From Kitagawia praeruptora (taxonomy: Eukaryota; Streptophyta; Magnoliopsida; Apiales; Apiaceae), in the NCBI GenBank assembly GCA_037693485.1, contig CM075348.1, positions 2,542,001 through 2,606,000 on the forward strand: a stretch of 64,000 nt of DNA, given 5' to 3'. Positions 23,801 through 35,647 of this stretch are shown here, piece after piece. The notes under the pieces were generated by a model that saw nothing but the letters and a program-made list of their open reading frames with translations, was not told the DNA's origin and did not search any database. Every line of letters starts with the position of its first letter. Position 1 is the stretch's first letter. Position numbers and translations under genes: made by a program.

Positions 23801-26128
23801 TGCTTTGACCATTTTTTAATTGCTAGTATCATGTTTGGATTCAATCTTATGAAACTCTCTATTCTATGAAGGATGAGATGGCAAAGTTGAATGGCGAAAT
23901 CAAGAGGAAAAATGAACAAATAGCTCTCCTAGAAAAACAAATTGCTTGTTCTGTTGTTTCTTCTCATGACAATCTGGATAAGTTGGAACTGTCAGAAGTA
24001 TGAGCAACTTCTTTTGTTCCATTGTTGATATTGTGAATTTTCTTGACTTGCTTTTTATTCTAAATGTTGTTTTATGGTGCAGTCTGTAGCTGATCTAGAG
24101 GCACGCTTAAATGAGAAATCCTTTGAACTGGAGGTAGTGTATATTAAAACTTATTACATTCATATAGCTTTGCACATGTGAAAGAGTTTTGTGGTCATTA
24201 AATCAATAATTCTGTTTCATGTGGATTTGTTTTGTGAAAGCATTGTCACAAAGCTGAGTTATATAGAAATGGATTCATCTACTATTTGTTACTAGTGATA
24301 TTATTTTACAGATATCTACTCTGGGCAGAATTTTTACAAATAATATACAGTAGATACTGCATCAATGCAATGAAAATTATAAAGAGTTGAAGTTGAATAA
24401 TAAATATTTCAGGACAGAAGGCATTGTTTGAATTTCTTCATGTGTTGATAAGTTATGTATTTTTTTTTGAGAAACCAATGTTTTATTCTTTTCCAGGTTA
24501 AAGTTGCGGATAACAGAATAATTCAAGAGCAGCTCAACCAAAAGGTATTACATCCTTCTAATATTCTTCATGAATTTGTTATTGATCCTTATTCATGGCC
24601 AACTGACATATGGTCAACTTTCTGTCAGATTGATGAATGTGAAAAATTGCAACAAACTGTTTTGTCACTGAAAGGACAGCTCTCTGAGGCAGAAGAGTAT
24701 AAAAATCTCAGTCAAATGATTGGTAATTCAAAACGAGACGGTGAACCAGAAAATTTTAAGATGGAACTTTACTTGGAGAATGAGCCTACAGTGTCAAAAG
24801 ATATGTACGAAGGGTCGTTTCTGAAAGCCCAGGTTTACATTTTCTATCACTATACCTGGTATACTTTTGTAAGAGTGTATTATCTCATACATATTTCTTC
24901 ATTTTATAATGTACTAATAGATGGTAGCTAGAAAAAATATTTAAGATATTTAAGTGAAATTTCATGACCGGATGTGTTAACCATTAATTATTTGACATTT
25001 ATGCAAGCTGGACGATAGCTTGAGATTGAACCAAACTTCTAACTTGCCACTCTGCTTACAAATTAAAGTTTACCTCCTTGTTTCAACTGTTCTTACATGA
25101 AAAATGTAGTGTTTTGTAGTTTTTTTTCCCTACTTTCTCTTATTACCAATCCAGAATGTGAATTTTTGCTGGGAAATGATTATGTGAAATTCCAGTCATA
25201 AATGAGACGGTCATCTCTATATTAGAATGTAAAACTATGTTCTATATTAGAACCTTCTATATACTCTCAGATATTGTGCTATTAAACAAGAGCAAGAGGA
25301 TCTCTTTGTGTCAGGTAGTTGATCTATCTTTTTCTCAGACAAGATGGTAGATTGATTGGTGTTACTGCTCAGCAGATTTTAGGTGTGGGAGTGTATTTAG
25401 AAAGATGAAATGTCAAATAATAATATAAAAGAAATTAAACCAGAGAACATAATGTTTCCTATCCTTGCAGTGTCTTTGCATTTACATTAAGATTGGCATG
25501 CCATTCTATTATTTATACAATGTTCTGACTGATTTTGTACTATTACCTTGATTAGATTGAGATTAGGGAACTCACAGTGAAAGTCACTGAGCTAACTGTA
25601 TCAAGAGAGAAGCTAGAAATAGAGAATCAGCAACTTGCAGAAGAAAGTTCATATGCAAAAGGGTTAGCCTCTGCCGCAGCAGTAGAGCTGAAGGCACTGT
25701 CGGAAGAAGTTGCGAAGCTGATGAACCATAATGAGAGACTAACTGCAGAGCTGGCAGCACAAAAGAGTTCCCAGACGCAACGCAAAACTTTTGCAGGCAA
25801 TAGAAATGGCAGAAGGGATGTCAATACCAAACGACATGAGCAAGGCGTAGGAAACCCAGAAATCAAGAGAGAACTGGCTTTATTACGGGAAAGAGAGCAT
25901 TCGTATGAAGCTGCGTTAGCAGAAAAGGATCAAAGAGAGGCTGAGCTTCAAAAGAGAGTCGAGGAATCCAAACAAAAAGAGGCTTATCTTGAGAATGAGC
26001 TTGCAAACATGTGGGTCCTTGTAGCAAAACTGAAAAAATCACAAGGATCTGGAATAAATGCTTCTGAGTCAACTAGAGAAAGCCCTGTAGTTGATGACGA
26101 TTATAAAATTTGGAATGGTACAAAATAA
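8835..26128 (+). CDS. KIN7: KIN-7 family kinesin motor protein, 23 exons
   Basis: Plus-end microtubule motor of the plant KIN-7 family, closest in remembered sequence to the KIN-7K/KIN-7L type. Exons: 8835-9061, 9155-9251, 11894-11983, 12962-13014, 13260-13325, 13410-13463, 14271-14330, 15238-15316, 16034-16101, 17661-17723, 17928-18032, 18629-18733, 18877-18984, 19070-19216, 20696-20878, 20985-21143, 22284-22511, 23651-23791, 23872-23997, 24083-24133, 24497-24544, 24629-24832, 25556-26128. A Ser-rich N-terminus (possible transit peptide) precedes the motor, with P-loop GVTSSGKTHTM (exon 4), switch I NLLSSRSHT (exon 9), switch II LIDLAGSESS (exon 11) and YRDSKLTRLLQSSL (exon 12). A coiled-coil tail follows. 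Length is about 1011 residues. Oddities: exon 2 is one base out of frame after exon 1 (repaired by one extra C, or by an acceptor 8 bases on), and intron 16 starts with GC. All other junctions fit. Introns hold transposon debris. Confidence 0.92.
9914..10866. mobile_element. Non-coding MULE (Mutator-like) in kinesin intron 2
   Basis: Perfect 9-bp target duplication AAAATACTA (9905-9913 and 10867-10875). Long inverted repeats share CCAAATATCAC words and TTGGCCCCAAATATCACTCC (left about 9914-10040; inverted on the right about 10700-10866), then ACGCTA-rich arms. The interior has two copies of a diverged repeat (CCGAATATTTCTAAA, TTGAACCCCTAAATTTA). There is no transposase. The same family recurs at 43.9-46.2 kb. 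Confidence 0.88.
10876..11740 (+). mobile_element. Degenerate Helitron-type remnants in intron 2
   Basis: Three Helitron-like 3' ends occur in a row: AAAGCTAGT with CTAG at 11020-11023, TTATAAGCTAGT with CTAG at 11431-11434, and AAAGCTAGT with CTAG at 11694-11697. Each is preceded by a decayed GC-hairpin (for example AGTGCATTGCTCGGG). Related sequence (TACTACC.AAGGTT, TTAATAACAATTTTAAATC) recurs before the MULE (9790-9900), so the MULE landed inside older Helitron DNA. Confidence 0.5.
19720..20201. mobile_element. Degenerate hAT-like remnant in kinesin intron 14
   Basis: The right side ends GCATCCGCCCCTG at 20201. Its inverse, CAGGGGCGGATGC, is a frequent plant hAT terminus. The left side begins near a G-run (19724-19731) followed by TCC and an A-run. 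There is no open frame. Left terminus and target duplication are not convincing. Confidence 0.35.
23128..23330. repeat. G-rich tract with imperfect duplication in intron 17
   Basis: A (TG)n run leads into a long G-run and GGTGGG/GGGTGG clusters. A roughly 95-base segment containing CGATTATCCAACCTT (or GTGATTATCC) and TTCCCA.TAGAA occurs twice in tandem. The G-rich strand is the transcribed sense strand of the kinesin pre-mRNA. Confidence 0.6.
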
Positions 26129-26660
26129 GCAAAGAACTTTCTATGATGTGTAAATATAATACAGAGACATTGTGCTTGTTCTGTTTTTAGGGGGTGTGTT
26201 TTCTAGATGTCAGTAAGAATATCAAATAGTGTACAGGTCACATTTTTGTCCATTTTCATTCCAGGGTTCGTCGGTTAGTCCTTTAGGTTTAGTCCTTTAG
26301 TTGTTCAATGCACAACTAGTTGTGGATCTGGTGAGGTATGTGTTGGATTTGATGTTTGTAACAATAGGCAATAATGCTTGTAGGCCTTCAGTAAATATAT
26401 TTACAGGCTGAGAAGTCTGTAGTACTCGCTACTCGCTGATATTAGACTAGTGTTAGCAAATCAAACTCAAGACCTTCAAACTTGCGAGTTTTTAGACTTT
26501 GATCTTCAAATTTGTTAGTTGTTTGCAATGCCTTCTATTAACAGATTTTAGTTTTGAATATCTTTTAACATGTTGTTTTGCAGTCCCCCATCAAAGATTT
26601 CTTTACCAAACTAACCATCTTAAAAATGCACACTAATATAACTAGACAGTCCTATAGTAA
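26129..26660 (+). other. Kinesin 3' UTR and flank; copy B of a dispersed segment
   Basis: The sequence after the TAA stop includes AGTAAATATATTTAC and possible polyadenylation signals. From about 26330 it is similar to 54060-54460, and from about 26480 also to 2245-2430. The shared words include GATGTTTGTAA.AATAG, TAATGCTTGTAG and TCAAAGATTTCTTTACC. This copy sits beside the intact gene and is probably the parent. Confidence 0.6.
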
Positions 26661-27156
26661 ATACATGTTCACTTATGTAGACAGGAGAGATATGAGGGGT
26701 TCATGTAGAAAGAAAAAGAGGTAGGATACAGCATGTTAAAGGAGAATAGACATTGAGTAATATGATTTTCATAAATATTCCTCTGCAGATAAAATAAAAT
26801 GTGAAAATCGAAAACCAATCTTCTGCCTGTATCAGCAATTCAGCTATAAGTATGTCATGGTAAAAATAAATAAATAAATATACGGAGAGTATAAAGTGCT
26901 AGATTAACTACTATTACAATAGAGAGAAACCTTTACTTCTAACACCAGAACCTTTGACTCCATTGCACAAATTAACTAAGCACACAAACTTTACTTCCAG
27001 TACATTTTTTACTCAAGTCAATCAGACGAACACCATTTTTCTAAAGTGTAAGAAAGGATCTTCGTATATCATACAAAAGAGTAGAATTCTTTTCAGAACA
27101 CATAAAATGTCTCAACTTAGTTAAGTCAAATCCCAACCAGGACGAAAAGCAAATGC
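26661..27156. other. Convergent spacer between kinesin and F-box gene
   Basis: AT-rich sequence between the two convergent genes. It should hold the 3' UTR of the F-box gene. A (AAAT)n run lies at 26862-26880. Nothing else was recognised. Confidence 0.5.
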
Positions 27157-28743
27157 TTACTCCTTCAATGAATTCATCATTCGCATAGGGTGACCAAGTG
27201 GACGAGGTTGCTTGTCGGTATAAATGGACTTCATTCCATGAAGGGAAACCATATTTGGCGTATATGTAAAACAGTTAAACAAGGCAAAAGCTTCTTTACC
27301 GGGAAGACACTTGATCTTTTCTCTTTTGTGATCATAGTAGCAGATCTTACCAGAATCAAAGAATACAATTTCATCACCGTACTTGAAACCCTGTTGCAGG
27401 TTCTGAAATTGTCTAAATTGTTGGAATGGGCCAAACTTATGCATCTTTATCCAAACACCACATCCCTCTTTCTCATCCAAAGAATATACATTAATCTTAC
27501 CAATTGGAGATGGTTCAAATTCCAGTTCATATTCCAACAGAGTAAGAAGATCTCTCATATTCATAAACTTAAATGTCTTTACATGGTCACGACTTTGTTC
27601 ATCAGGGAAAAACTCGGGCAACCACTTGAACTTGTTACTTGTAGCATCGAACTTGAGCGCGGTCAAAGATTTAAGAAAGTTGTGCCTACGGGATGGATAT
27701 GTCCCATAAAACAGATAATCCGAAAATGAAAAAATCTTTTTCTCTTCCGCTGAATGTGTAGAATATGTCCAATAAGGGCAATCTTTTACATAAGTAGTTG
27801 GAATGAATGATTCCTTAAATTTAAATGATTCCTTAAATTTTTTCATGAGTAACTCATGATCAGGAACGGATAGCTGAATCCATGAATTGGAATTAGAGGA
27901 GTAGACAGCACATGAGTCTAACAAGGAATAGCAGACCACCACCTTGTAATCATTACTTACAGGATCAAAACCAACTCCAGTTAGAGTTGGACAACTATAA
28001 CTGCCTTGTATGTCTTGCGGAAGATTAAATTCCATAGATTGATGAATTGCGGGGTTCCATAACGACACTCTCTTAGGGCGACGAAGTAGACAAACTAAGC
28101 CATTAACAGAACCAATCAAAGAGTAACTATGATTAGGGAGTACAAAAGTCTCATTGGATCGGGAAACAATGGTAATACAGCTCTCTTCATTAACATCTTT
28201 TTTTGCTACAAAACAGTCATAGTCGTTAAGGTTTTGCATGGGACTGCGGATGTTGTGTTTGTTCCGAAAGTGTGAATCGGAGATCAGTGATAGCCATGAT
28301 TTAGATACAGATTTAAAACGTATAACCGACTTGATGGGGAGTCTTGTGAGTATCTCATCAATAATTACTTCGTCCGACAGCTCCCTAGCCGTCAATCTTC
28401 TTTTTTTTCCACCAACGGGCTGCTGCTGCTCCCTCATCAGTCTTTTCCTTTTTCCACAAACCAGCAGCTCCCTCTTCGGTCTCTTTCTTTTTTCACCAAC
28501 AGGCTGGTCTCTTTTCCTTTTTCCACCAAGCAGCTCCTTAGTCTGTCTTTTCCTTTTTCTACCAAGCAGCAGCTCCCTAGTCAGTCTTTTCCTTTTACGA
28601 CTAACACGCAGCTCCATGATCACTCTTTTCCTTTTTGCAACCGGCAGCTCCATGGTCAATTTTTTCCTTTTTCCACCAATTCTCTGTAAAATCTCGCTTG
28701 CTGTTAAAACCCTAGTCTGGGTCTGGACAACAGATACATCCAT
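27157..28743 (-). CDS. F-box protein with N-terminal Lys/Arg repeat array
   Basis: Single-exon gene of 528 residues. The F-box (about 121-162; LSDEVIIDEILTRLP, then FKSVSKSWLSLISDSHF) should bind SKP1 and so recruit targets to an SCF ubiquitin ligase. An F-box-associated (FBA-type) domain follows (SVNGLVCL, LWNPAI, GFDPVSNDYKVV, NSWIQL), the presumed substrate-binding part. The first 120 residues are unusual: about eight units of 10-15 residues built on KRKR plus L.REL, very basic and likely nuclear-targeting. The unit resembles the segment just before the F-box (GKKRRLTARELSDE), so the array may have grown from it. The usual F-box start would be near residue 110. The ATG at 28743 opens the longest frame. 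The ligand is unknown. Confidence 0.88.
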   Translation of the reverse strand: MDVSVVQTQTRVLTASEILQRIGGKRKKLTMELPVAKRKRVIMELRVSRKRKRLTRELLLGRKRKRQTKELLGGKRKRDQPVGEKRKRPKRELLVCGKRKRLMREQQQPVGGKKRRLTARELSDEVIIDEILTRLPIKSVIRFKSVSKSWLSLISDSHFRNKHNIRSPMQNLNDYDCFVAKKDVNEESCITIVSRSNETFVLPNHSYSLIGSVNGLVCLLRRPKRVSLWNPAIHQSMEFNLPQDIQGSYSCPTLTGVGFDPVSNDYKVVVCYSLLDSCAVYSSNSNSWIQLSVPDHELLMKKFKESFKFKESFIPTTYVKDCPYWTYSTHSAEEKKIFSFSDYLFYGTYPSRRHNFLKSLTALKFDATSNKFKWLPEFFPDEQSRDHVKTFKFMNMRDLLTLLEYELEFEPSPIGKINVYSLDEKEGCGVWIKMHKFGPFQQFRQFQNLQQGFKYGDEIVFFDSGKICYYDHKREKIKCLPGKEAFALFNCFTYTPNMVSLHGMKSIYTDKQPRPLGHPMRMMNSLKE

Positions 28744-30259
28744 AATGTAAGCTGGCGTGTGGTGTTCGAAACCGATGACACTAGCTTTAACAAATAGAGG
28801 ACGAGAGATGTATATGTGAAACTGATATTGCAGCTTCCCAAGATTGACTATTGGAGAAGAAGGCGAAGGGAGGGCGAGGGTTACGATCTTAATGGTTATA
28901 AATAATGTGTATGATGTAATTTTTTTTCTTAATTCTAAGTAAATTTGTTAAAGATGAGATGAGATTTATATTAATAAACTAGATACTGCAAGTAGTAAAT
29001 ACGAACCGGACAAGAAAGAAAGAAGCAGGAAGCAACGTAACTGCACGAACAGATAATATGAAACATAGGAATTTATATATTAATCACATAAATAGAATAG
29101 CTCGCATGAAGAAATTTAACGAGAGAAACAATAAAATTCTAGGTGTTTGACTTGATGTTGGTGTCTAAATTGTTGTCAGAAAAGCCCCATATATATAGGG
29201 AAAATATTGGGCTTGCTTCCTCAATTATAAATTTGATATGGAATATAATTTCTTCAATTTCCTTTTCATCTCCCATTAGTATTTGATTTTAAATAGAATT
29301 TTAGTATGAACTAAAAGATAAAATAGTGATGGCATATTTAATTGAGATGTATGATAGAATAAACGAATTTAAATAATGAACCATTCTTTTTGTACTATAT
29401 CTTGGTTCTTTTTTTGTTTATTGCTATTATTAAATTAATTTGTGAGTATTTAATTTGTTGTATAAAAGAATCCAATATAAAATATGATATCATGCAAAAT
29501 TAAATTACTTTTAGAATTGTATGTAGTCACTCGTACGTCTATTTGGAATGTTTGAATTTTCCAACGATTTATAATGTGATTATGTTTTCCTGACATGCAT
29601 ATATATACATAGATATCAAACAACAAGATTCATAAAATTGTCTTTGTCAGTTGTCGAAAGTAAGGTTTTTACTAACTACGTCATCTCACTTCTTCTGCGT
29701 TTTTTTTTTTATTTCTAAGACCATGTTAAATAATTATCGCAGGATTAGATTGCAGGATTAGGATAAAAAACAAATATTCATACAGTTTCATCGTCCAGGT
29801 CTGGTTGAAGGTTACTTCTTTTCCTACTTCACATTGTTATCTAGATTTCTAGCATCATGCTAAAACAACAAGCAACTGAAACACAAGCAACCAAATTCTT
29901 GATAGCATCTATAGTCCTCTTATGTTATACACATTGTTATGATACATGCATGTATATTATTTGATTTTTATTTTAGTTTGGTGATCACTTAACTTAGATT
30001 GTGATTTTTGTTCTGATCCGATTATGTGCCGCATGTTCTCTATTTGAAATTAAATTGATATAATGTTATATTTAACAAAGTTTGATATTTGTTTTTTGTT
30101 AAATTATATTTACCAAAGTTCTTGAGATCAATCAATATGTAATATATATCAATTTCACATATTAGCTTTTATCTCGTGCAATCCTTTGTTTATGTGCTAT
30201 GTAATATTCTTCTTATTATGTGATCTTTCTTATATGTTCCTTTCACCAGTTCGGAAGAT
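28744..30259. promoter_or_regulatory. Divergent promoter region, F-box gene and subtilase
   Basis: About 1.5 kb between two genes read away from each other. It is AT-rich and I could assign no clear TATA box or operator. A search for a signal peptide or prodomain exon of the subtilase here found nothing convincing; a short KYSYSFIV-like reading at about 29770-29795 is too weak to call. Confidence 0.4.
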
Positions 30260-33088
30260 ATGATGCAACAAAGAGATGCAGATAATGTACATGAATATGT
30301 GAATCATGCAGGTAAAATCTATACTTCTAATGTTGTTGCTCTCTTAAAACTAGGAATTTACTAAAGTTGATTTTTTTGAGTTATAGCACGTTATTGAAAA
30401 TTGTTTTTCGTTTTAAAGTAGGTTTAATTCATGGAATCCCATTACACCTTTTATTTAGATTTATCATGAAAGATTTTAGCACACTTAACCTAACTTACCT
30501 TATTCTTGATAATTGATTTAAAATTTTGTTTGAAAGTAGATGTTTGTCAGGTGTCAGGTGCTAAAGTGGCTGTAATCGATTTTGGATATAGCGGAAAACT
30601 CACTGATACTGATATCAAATGTTTTGAAAGGTTATGTCACCATCTATAATTTTTTTCCCAGCATCATCTTTTATGCGTGTTAATCTCTAGCATCCTGCGG
30701 TTTATATGTGCTAAATTTTTTTGTACTATCTTATTTCACATTGCAGTTTAGCAATTGATCGAGTCTATCACTCCCCATATTGTGAGTACTGTGAATCTGA
30801 TACAATGTTGCATCCACATGGGTTCTCATGTGCATCAATTATTAGCGGTGCAAGCCAAGAAGTGAACTTCTTTGACATGAAGAAGGATGTAATTAAAGGC
30901 ATTTTTCCGAGTGCACAATTATACACCCACGCTCTTGGTTGTGGAAGACGTCTTCCCCATGATCTTGGAAAATGTCTACCCTCGATTGAACTTATGACTA
31001 AAGCAATCCATCAAGCAAAGAAGGATAAAGTCAAAGTTATTTCAATGTCGATATCAGATCTAGTGGAAAATTTTCACAACATGAACCATCCAAAAGATGA
31101 TAAAGTTGGGATGGCGACGTTGGATGCATATGGAAAAGGAGTGCTAACGTTTACAGCTATGGGTAATGATGGTCCAATTGAAGAATCTGCCATATATGGT
31201 TGGCCATGGTCATGCACGGTTGGTGCTTGTACAAGCGGAGATGTCCTGGTTACTGATATAGAGATTGCCATCAAGGATTACATCCCACCGATCAATGTTT
31301 TAGAAACAGTTGAATATGGAAATGAAAATTTTATGATAACACATAAGTTGCAGGTAATGTATTTGATCTCAAATTTATACCCAACACTATCACTCTTGTT
31401 TTATCACCAACATTACTTATTTTTTATTTCATTGTTTTTTGCAGGGAACTTCTTTCAACGTATTCGAAACTCAATTTCTTACATTGTGGTACTATATGAT
31501 TATAGTTCTTTGATCAATTTAATTTTCTTCTTTAATATTTTGGAAAACACTAATTACATGCTTTCTTTGCACGTGCCATAATTTTTTTACACAGGGTACG
31601 TGAAGATGAAACCTGGAATCAAGAACGTATTCTGATTAGTGACAAGTCAACTGGAACATGTTACTTGTTGCCTCCTTTGCCAATATTCCGAAATGAAATA
31701 CTATCACCAAATTTTTCTACGAAGTCAATGGTTTTAATTAGTAAAGAAGACGTTAATCACCTGCACACATTGCATACAAAATTACTTGGGTATTTTTTTT
31801 CTTTTCTTCCTTGATTTATGTACTCTTACCCATCCCTTTAATTGCACTATTGTAACACTATAGGTAAGTTCAACTAACGATTGCATTGCTCTATCCATAG
31901 GAAAAATATTTTTGTACGAATTTTGCAAAGTAAATATAAAAAAGATGAAAGAGGGCTTTTCGTGCCGGAATTCTCAGCGAGAGGTCCATCAAAACTATAT
32001 AAAGATCACATAACTGTAAGTTTCTTTTTCATTTTTTAATTTGGACATTAATTCTATTTTTATTTAATTTAGTGCAATTTGATTCGTTGCTAAATAGTTG
32101 ATGTAACTCATAAATTTTATAATTTGTTCGCAGCCAGATGTGATTGCTCCAGGATATGCGGTTCAAATGGCACATCCTTCTGGCGTCCCACTCAACTACT
32201 GGGAATTTGAACCCCCTACAACTACATATGACACTAGAAAATGTAAAAAATCACGAGTAGAAAAAGTGACAGAGATATTTAATGACAACATTATAGCATC
32301 GGGAACATCATTTGCCTGCCCAAAGGTAGCTGCGTATGCAATTGCTATATGGTCACAATATCCCAAATGGGGACCATCAGCTGTAAAGTCAGCTTTGATA
32401 ACCACAGGTACTCAAGAATGATTGTTGTTGCAATGTGTGAGATACATACATACATACATACATATATGTATATATACACATGTATGTCATTTTTTTTGTT
32501 AACTCTAAAACATGCTTTTATGCAGCTTGGAGTTTTGCAGAAAGATCTATTCCAGGCAATGAGTTTGCCTACGGGGCCGGCAAAATTGACTTCGAGTGTG
32601 CTCTTCATCCAGGCCTAGTTTACGAAGAAAGTTATGATCGCTTTGTAAAATATGTTAAGGGCGGATGTGAAATATACGATCTAAACCTCCCAACTTTTGC
32701 AGCCTCTTTTTCTTATTCTCCTCCTGGGAAGTGCGTGAAAAAGTTTAAGCGTAAACTCAAGGATGTGAATCTTGTTGAAGGTGATAAAAAAGTTTACGAA
32801 TATGAAATCATCTACTTTAACAAATCTTTAGATCCCAAAGTTACTATCAAGGTGGAACCTCCTAGATTAGAGTTTAAATCTGGGGAGGAAAATGACTTTG
32901 TTATGAGCGTGGAAATTAACCCTTATCCATATCCACGGCTTTATGTGTCTGCAATGTTAAAGTGGGCTCCTGTTGGAGGTGGTCAATCCGTTTGTAGCCC
33001 TATTCATCTATACCATCAAAGTATGCTTGACCAACCTAAATGGTACAAGGAGGAGCCGGTACTAATTTACGAGGACAAGCAGGTATAG
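30260..33088 (+). CDS. Divergent plant subtilisin-like serine protease (S8)
   Basis: Eight exons: 30260-30311, 30558-30630, 30747-31353, 31445-31488, 31595-31789, 31901-32015, 32134-32407, 32526-33088. Phases fit throughout and give 640 residues. Catalytic residues are in place but in altered motifs: Asp25 in VAVIDFGY (usually IDTG), His66 in PHGFSCAS (usually GHGTHTAS), Asn182 in AMGNDGP, Ser421 in ASGTSFACPKVA. FSARGPS, PDVIAPG and EFAYGAGKI match cucumisin-type subtilases, and a C-terminal fibronectin-III-like domain follows (about 530-620). Most such enzymes are about 750 residues with a signal peptide and I9 prodomain; none is seen. The start at 30260 is the first in-phase ATG and is tentative. 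Either upstream exons were missed or the gene is N-terminally truncated. Intact splicing argues against an old pseudogene. Confidence 0.82.
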
Positions 33089-33250
33089 TCCTTATGCAGT
33101 TTCAGTCCCCTAAAACCACCATCTAGCCATCTGTACGTCCTCCACTTTGTGTCTTTTTTTCGAATTTTGTTTGGATGTTGTTCTTTTTTCTTTTTTTTTT
33201 TTTATTCCTGCTAATCAATAAAATATTATTATTAGTTAATGTAATGTGGA
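33089..33250 (+). other. Subtilase 3' UTR
   Basis: Follows the TAG stop. AATAAA at about 33218-33223 is a candidate polyadenylation signal. A long pyrimidine tract (33165-33205) precedes it. Confidence 0.45.
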
Positions 33251-33545
33251 CATGGTTGTAAAAATCGGTAATCGGTATAAATCGGTTGAGATACCGATTT
33301 AAGATTAATCGGGTAATCGGGGATTAATCGGAAGGATTAATCGGAGTATTAATCGGATATTATAATAATATTTAATATATTAGTCTAATTTTCAATTAAA
33401 CTTATCATTTTAAAACTAGTTATCTACTTGCTCGATCCTACTTATTTTGCCCTCATTTGACTTTGTCGGTAAACCCATCAAAGTTTGAACTCGAATTATG
33501 ATTTAACTTTTCATGATTTTTTGAATTAAAAATTGAATCCCATAA
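33251..33545. mobile_element. hAT-type MITE, left part only
   Basis: It begins CATGGTTGTAAAAATCGG, which matches the inverted right end of the complete MITE at 43299-43883, and is filled with GATTAATCGG words. The sequence to about 33545 matches the inverse of 43620-43800. The other end is missing, and a Helitron follows at 33581. Confidence 0.6.
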
Positions 33546-33580
33546 TAATTATGATAGTTTGTGATAGTAATTTATAAAAA

Positions 33581-34601
33581 TCTATACTATTATATAAATT
33601 CCGAAACATTAAAAGTTTGGTTGGTCGGTTGGTTGGTACTTATTGAATTTACCTAATTACCCTTGCATCCAATTAAAATAGATAAAATATATAATTACTT
33701 AAATATAGATAAAACCCATATTTGAAAAGGTAATAGCTTGAAAAAGAAGTAAAAAAGCCAAGTTTTGAAAAGAATAGATTTTAGTTAGAAAAGATAATAC
33801 TCGAAAAAGAAGTAAAAAAAGATAAGTTTGAAAATGAGATATTTTAGTTACTATTATATAAATTCCGAAACATTAAAAGTTTGGTTGGTCGGTTGGTTGG
33901 TACTTATTGAATTTACCTAATTACCCTTGCATCCAATTAATATAGATAAAATATATAATTACTTAAATATAGATAAAATCCATATTTGAAAAGGTAATAG
34001 CTTGAAAAAGAAGTAAAAAAGCCAAGTTTTGAAAAGAATAGATTTTAGTTAGAAAAGATAATACTCGAAAAAGAAGTAAAAAAAGATAAGTTTGAAAATG
34101 AGATATTTTAGTTTAAAATTATAGAAAAGATATTACCTTTTAGTTGAAAAAGGTAATCAGTTAGTTATTAATAATTATAATATTATTAGTTTATTTCATT
34201 AAATAGAACGACCCATGTTATTTTTGGAAAGAAAATATTTTAGTTGGAAAATGTACAAAAGGTAATAACTGAAAAAGGTAATTGGTTACTTATTAACATA
34301 TATAAAATAAGTAAAGAATAACTAAGTAAGGGTAATTAAAAAAGAAGTAAAAAAACAAGTTTGAAAATGAGATATTTTAGTTATAAAATATAGAAAAGAT
34401 ATTTCCTTTTACCTAAAAAAAGTAATCAGTTAGCTATTATTAATTTATTTCATTAAATCAGACGACACATGATATTAACTTTAAATTTCATAATAATTAT
34501 GATATATAAGAATAACAATTAAATAAAGATTAATTCAAATTAATGAAAAATATTCATATAATATTAAAAAAATTCCGTGCATCGCACGGGTTTTAAGCTA
34601 G
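33581..34601 (+). mobile_element. Non-autonomous Helitron with duplicated 5' region
   Basis: The 5' end is TCTATACTATTATA (33581), preceded by A. The 3' end has a hairpin CCGTGC-ATC-GCACGG (34575-34589), then GTTTTAAG and CTAG (34598-34601), followed by T: insertion between A and T as Helitrons do. It is 1021 bp with no coding capacity. The first 264 bases inside the end (33586-33849) are repeated directly at 33850-34113 with few changes. Confidence 0.88.
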
Positions 34602-35647
34602 TATAATAAATTAGCATAAAATTAAAATCAATCAGGATTGTATATAAATATAATATTAAGTGATTTTTACAATTTTTATTTTCCACTTTTTTGATTTACA
34701 ATTAATCATAATTACATTATTATACATTACGGATTAATTTTATAAATATATATAAGAGTCATTTAGAATTTATCACAGAAATGAATTAATCATATAATTC
34801 TCATCCTAAATTACTTATCTTGGTTACCTAACAATTTTTTTGAAATACAAAATTTATTTTATTTAGTACATACATAAATTAAATATTTTTTAAAGTGATA
34901 AAAAATTTACTAACTTATCAATCTTTTAATTTAAAGTCAATCAAATTTATACTATTATATATTACGAGCTAATTTTCATAAATATCAACTACAATCATAC
35001 TATAATACAGGATATAGTTACATATTACAGATTAATTTTCATAAATATTTAATAACTAATTAATAACAATTTTTGATTTAAATCAATTACAATTATATCA
35101 TTATATACTGAAAATCTATTTTTTGCACATGTCTCTATGTATAGAGCCATTTTCCAAAATTGTTTATTTATTAATTGATTTTAATATAAATATATTATTT
35201 TAATACCTGAGTCTATTTTATCTATATTATATAATATAGTATTTTAATATCTCAAACTCTCAATCAATAATCATAAGTTGCAATCAAATTTGAATAAATC
35301 TACAGTTAATGAATAAAAAAAATTTAAAAATTGAAAAATATTTAACACACTATTCTAAATACACGCTCAAAAATTAAATTAATCAATTATTAAAAAAAAC
35401 CTAATAACCAATTAAAATATTAAAATGAATTTTAAACTAATTATCTTTAACATTTCACTATTATATATATATATATAATTAATTTATCAATAAAATGACA
35501 TACGACATCTACATAAATAATCAAAAAGTTTAAATTTTCTTATAAATTGTTATAAGAACCAATATAACAAAATCCAAATCAATTCGAACAACCGACCATA
35601 GCTACGATTCTATAATAGCCAAATCAATGAACCAATATTAAAAAAAT
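34602..35647. other. AT-rich intergenic DNA, nothing recognised
   Basis: Extremely AT-rich sequence without open frames, ends or hairpins that I can interpret. Probably decayed transposon DNA. Confidence 0.5.

Noticed and set aside
27190..27729. 179-residue plus-strand frame
   Set aside because: Antisense shadow of the F-box-associated domain, with no recognisable features.
28238..28750. 170-residue plus-strand frame opposite the F-box gene
   Set aside because: Ser/Leu/Phe-rich antisense reading of the Lys/Arg repeat array; a shadow of the real gene.
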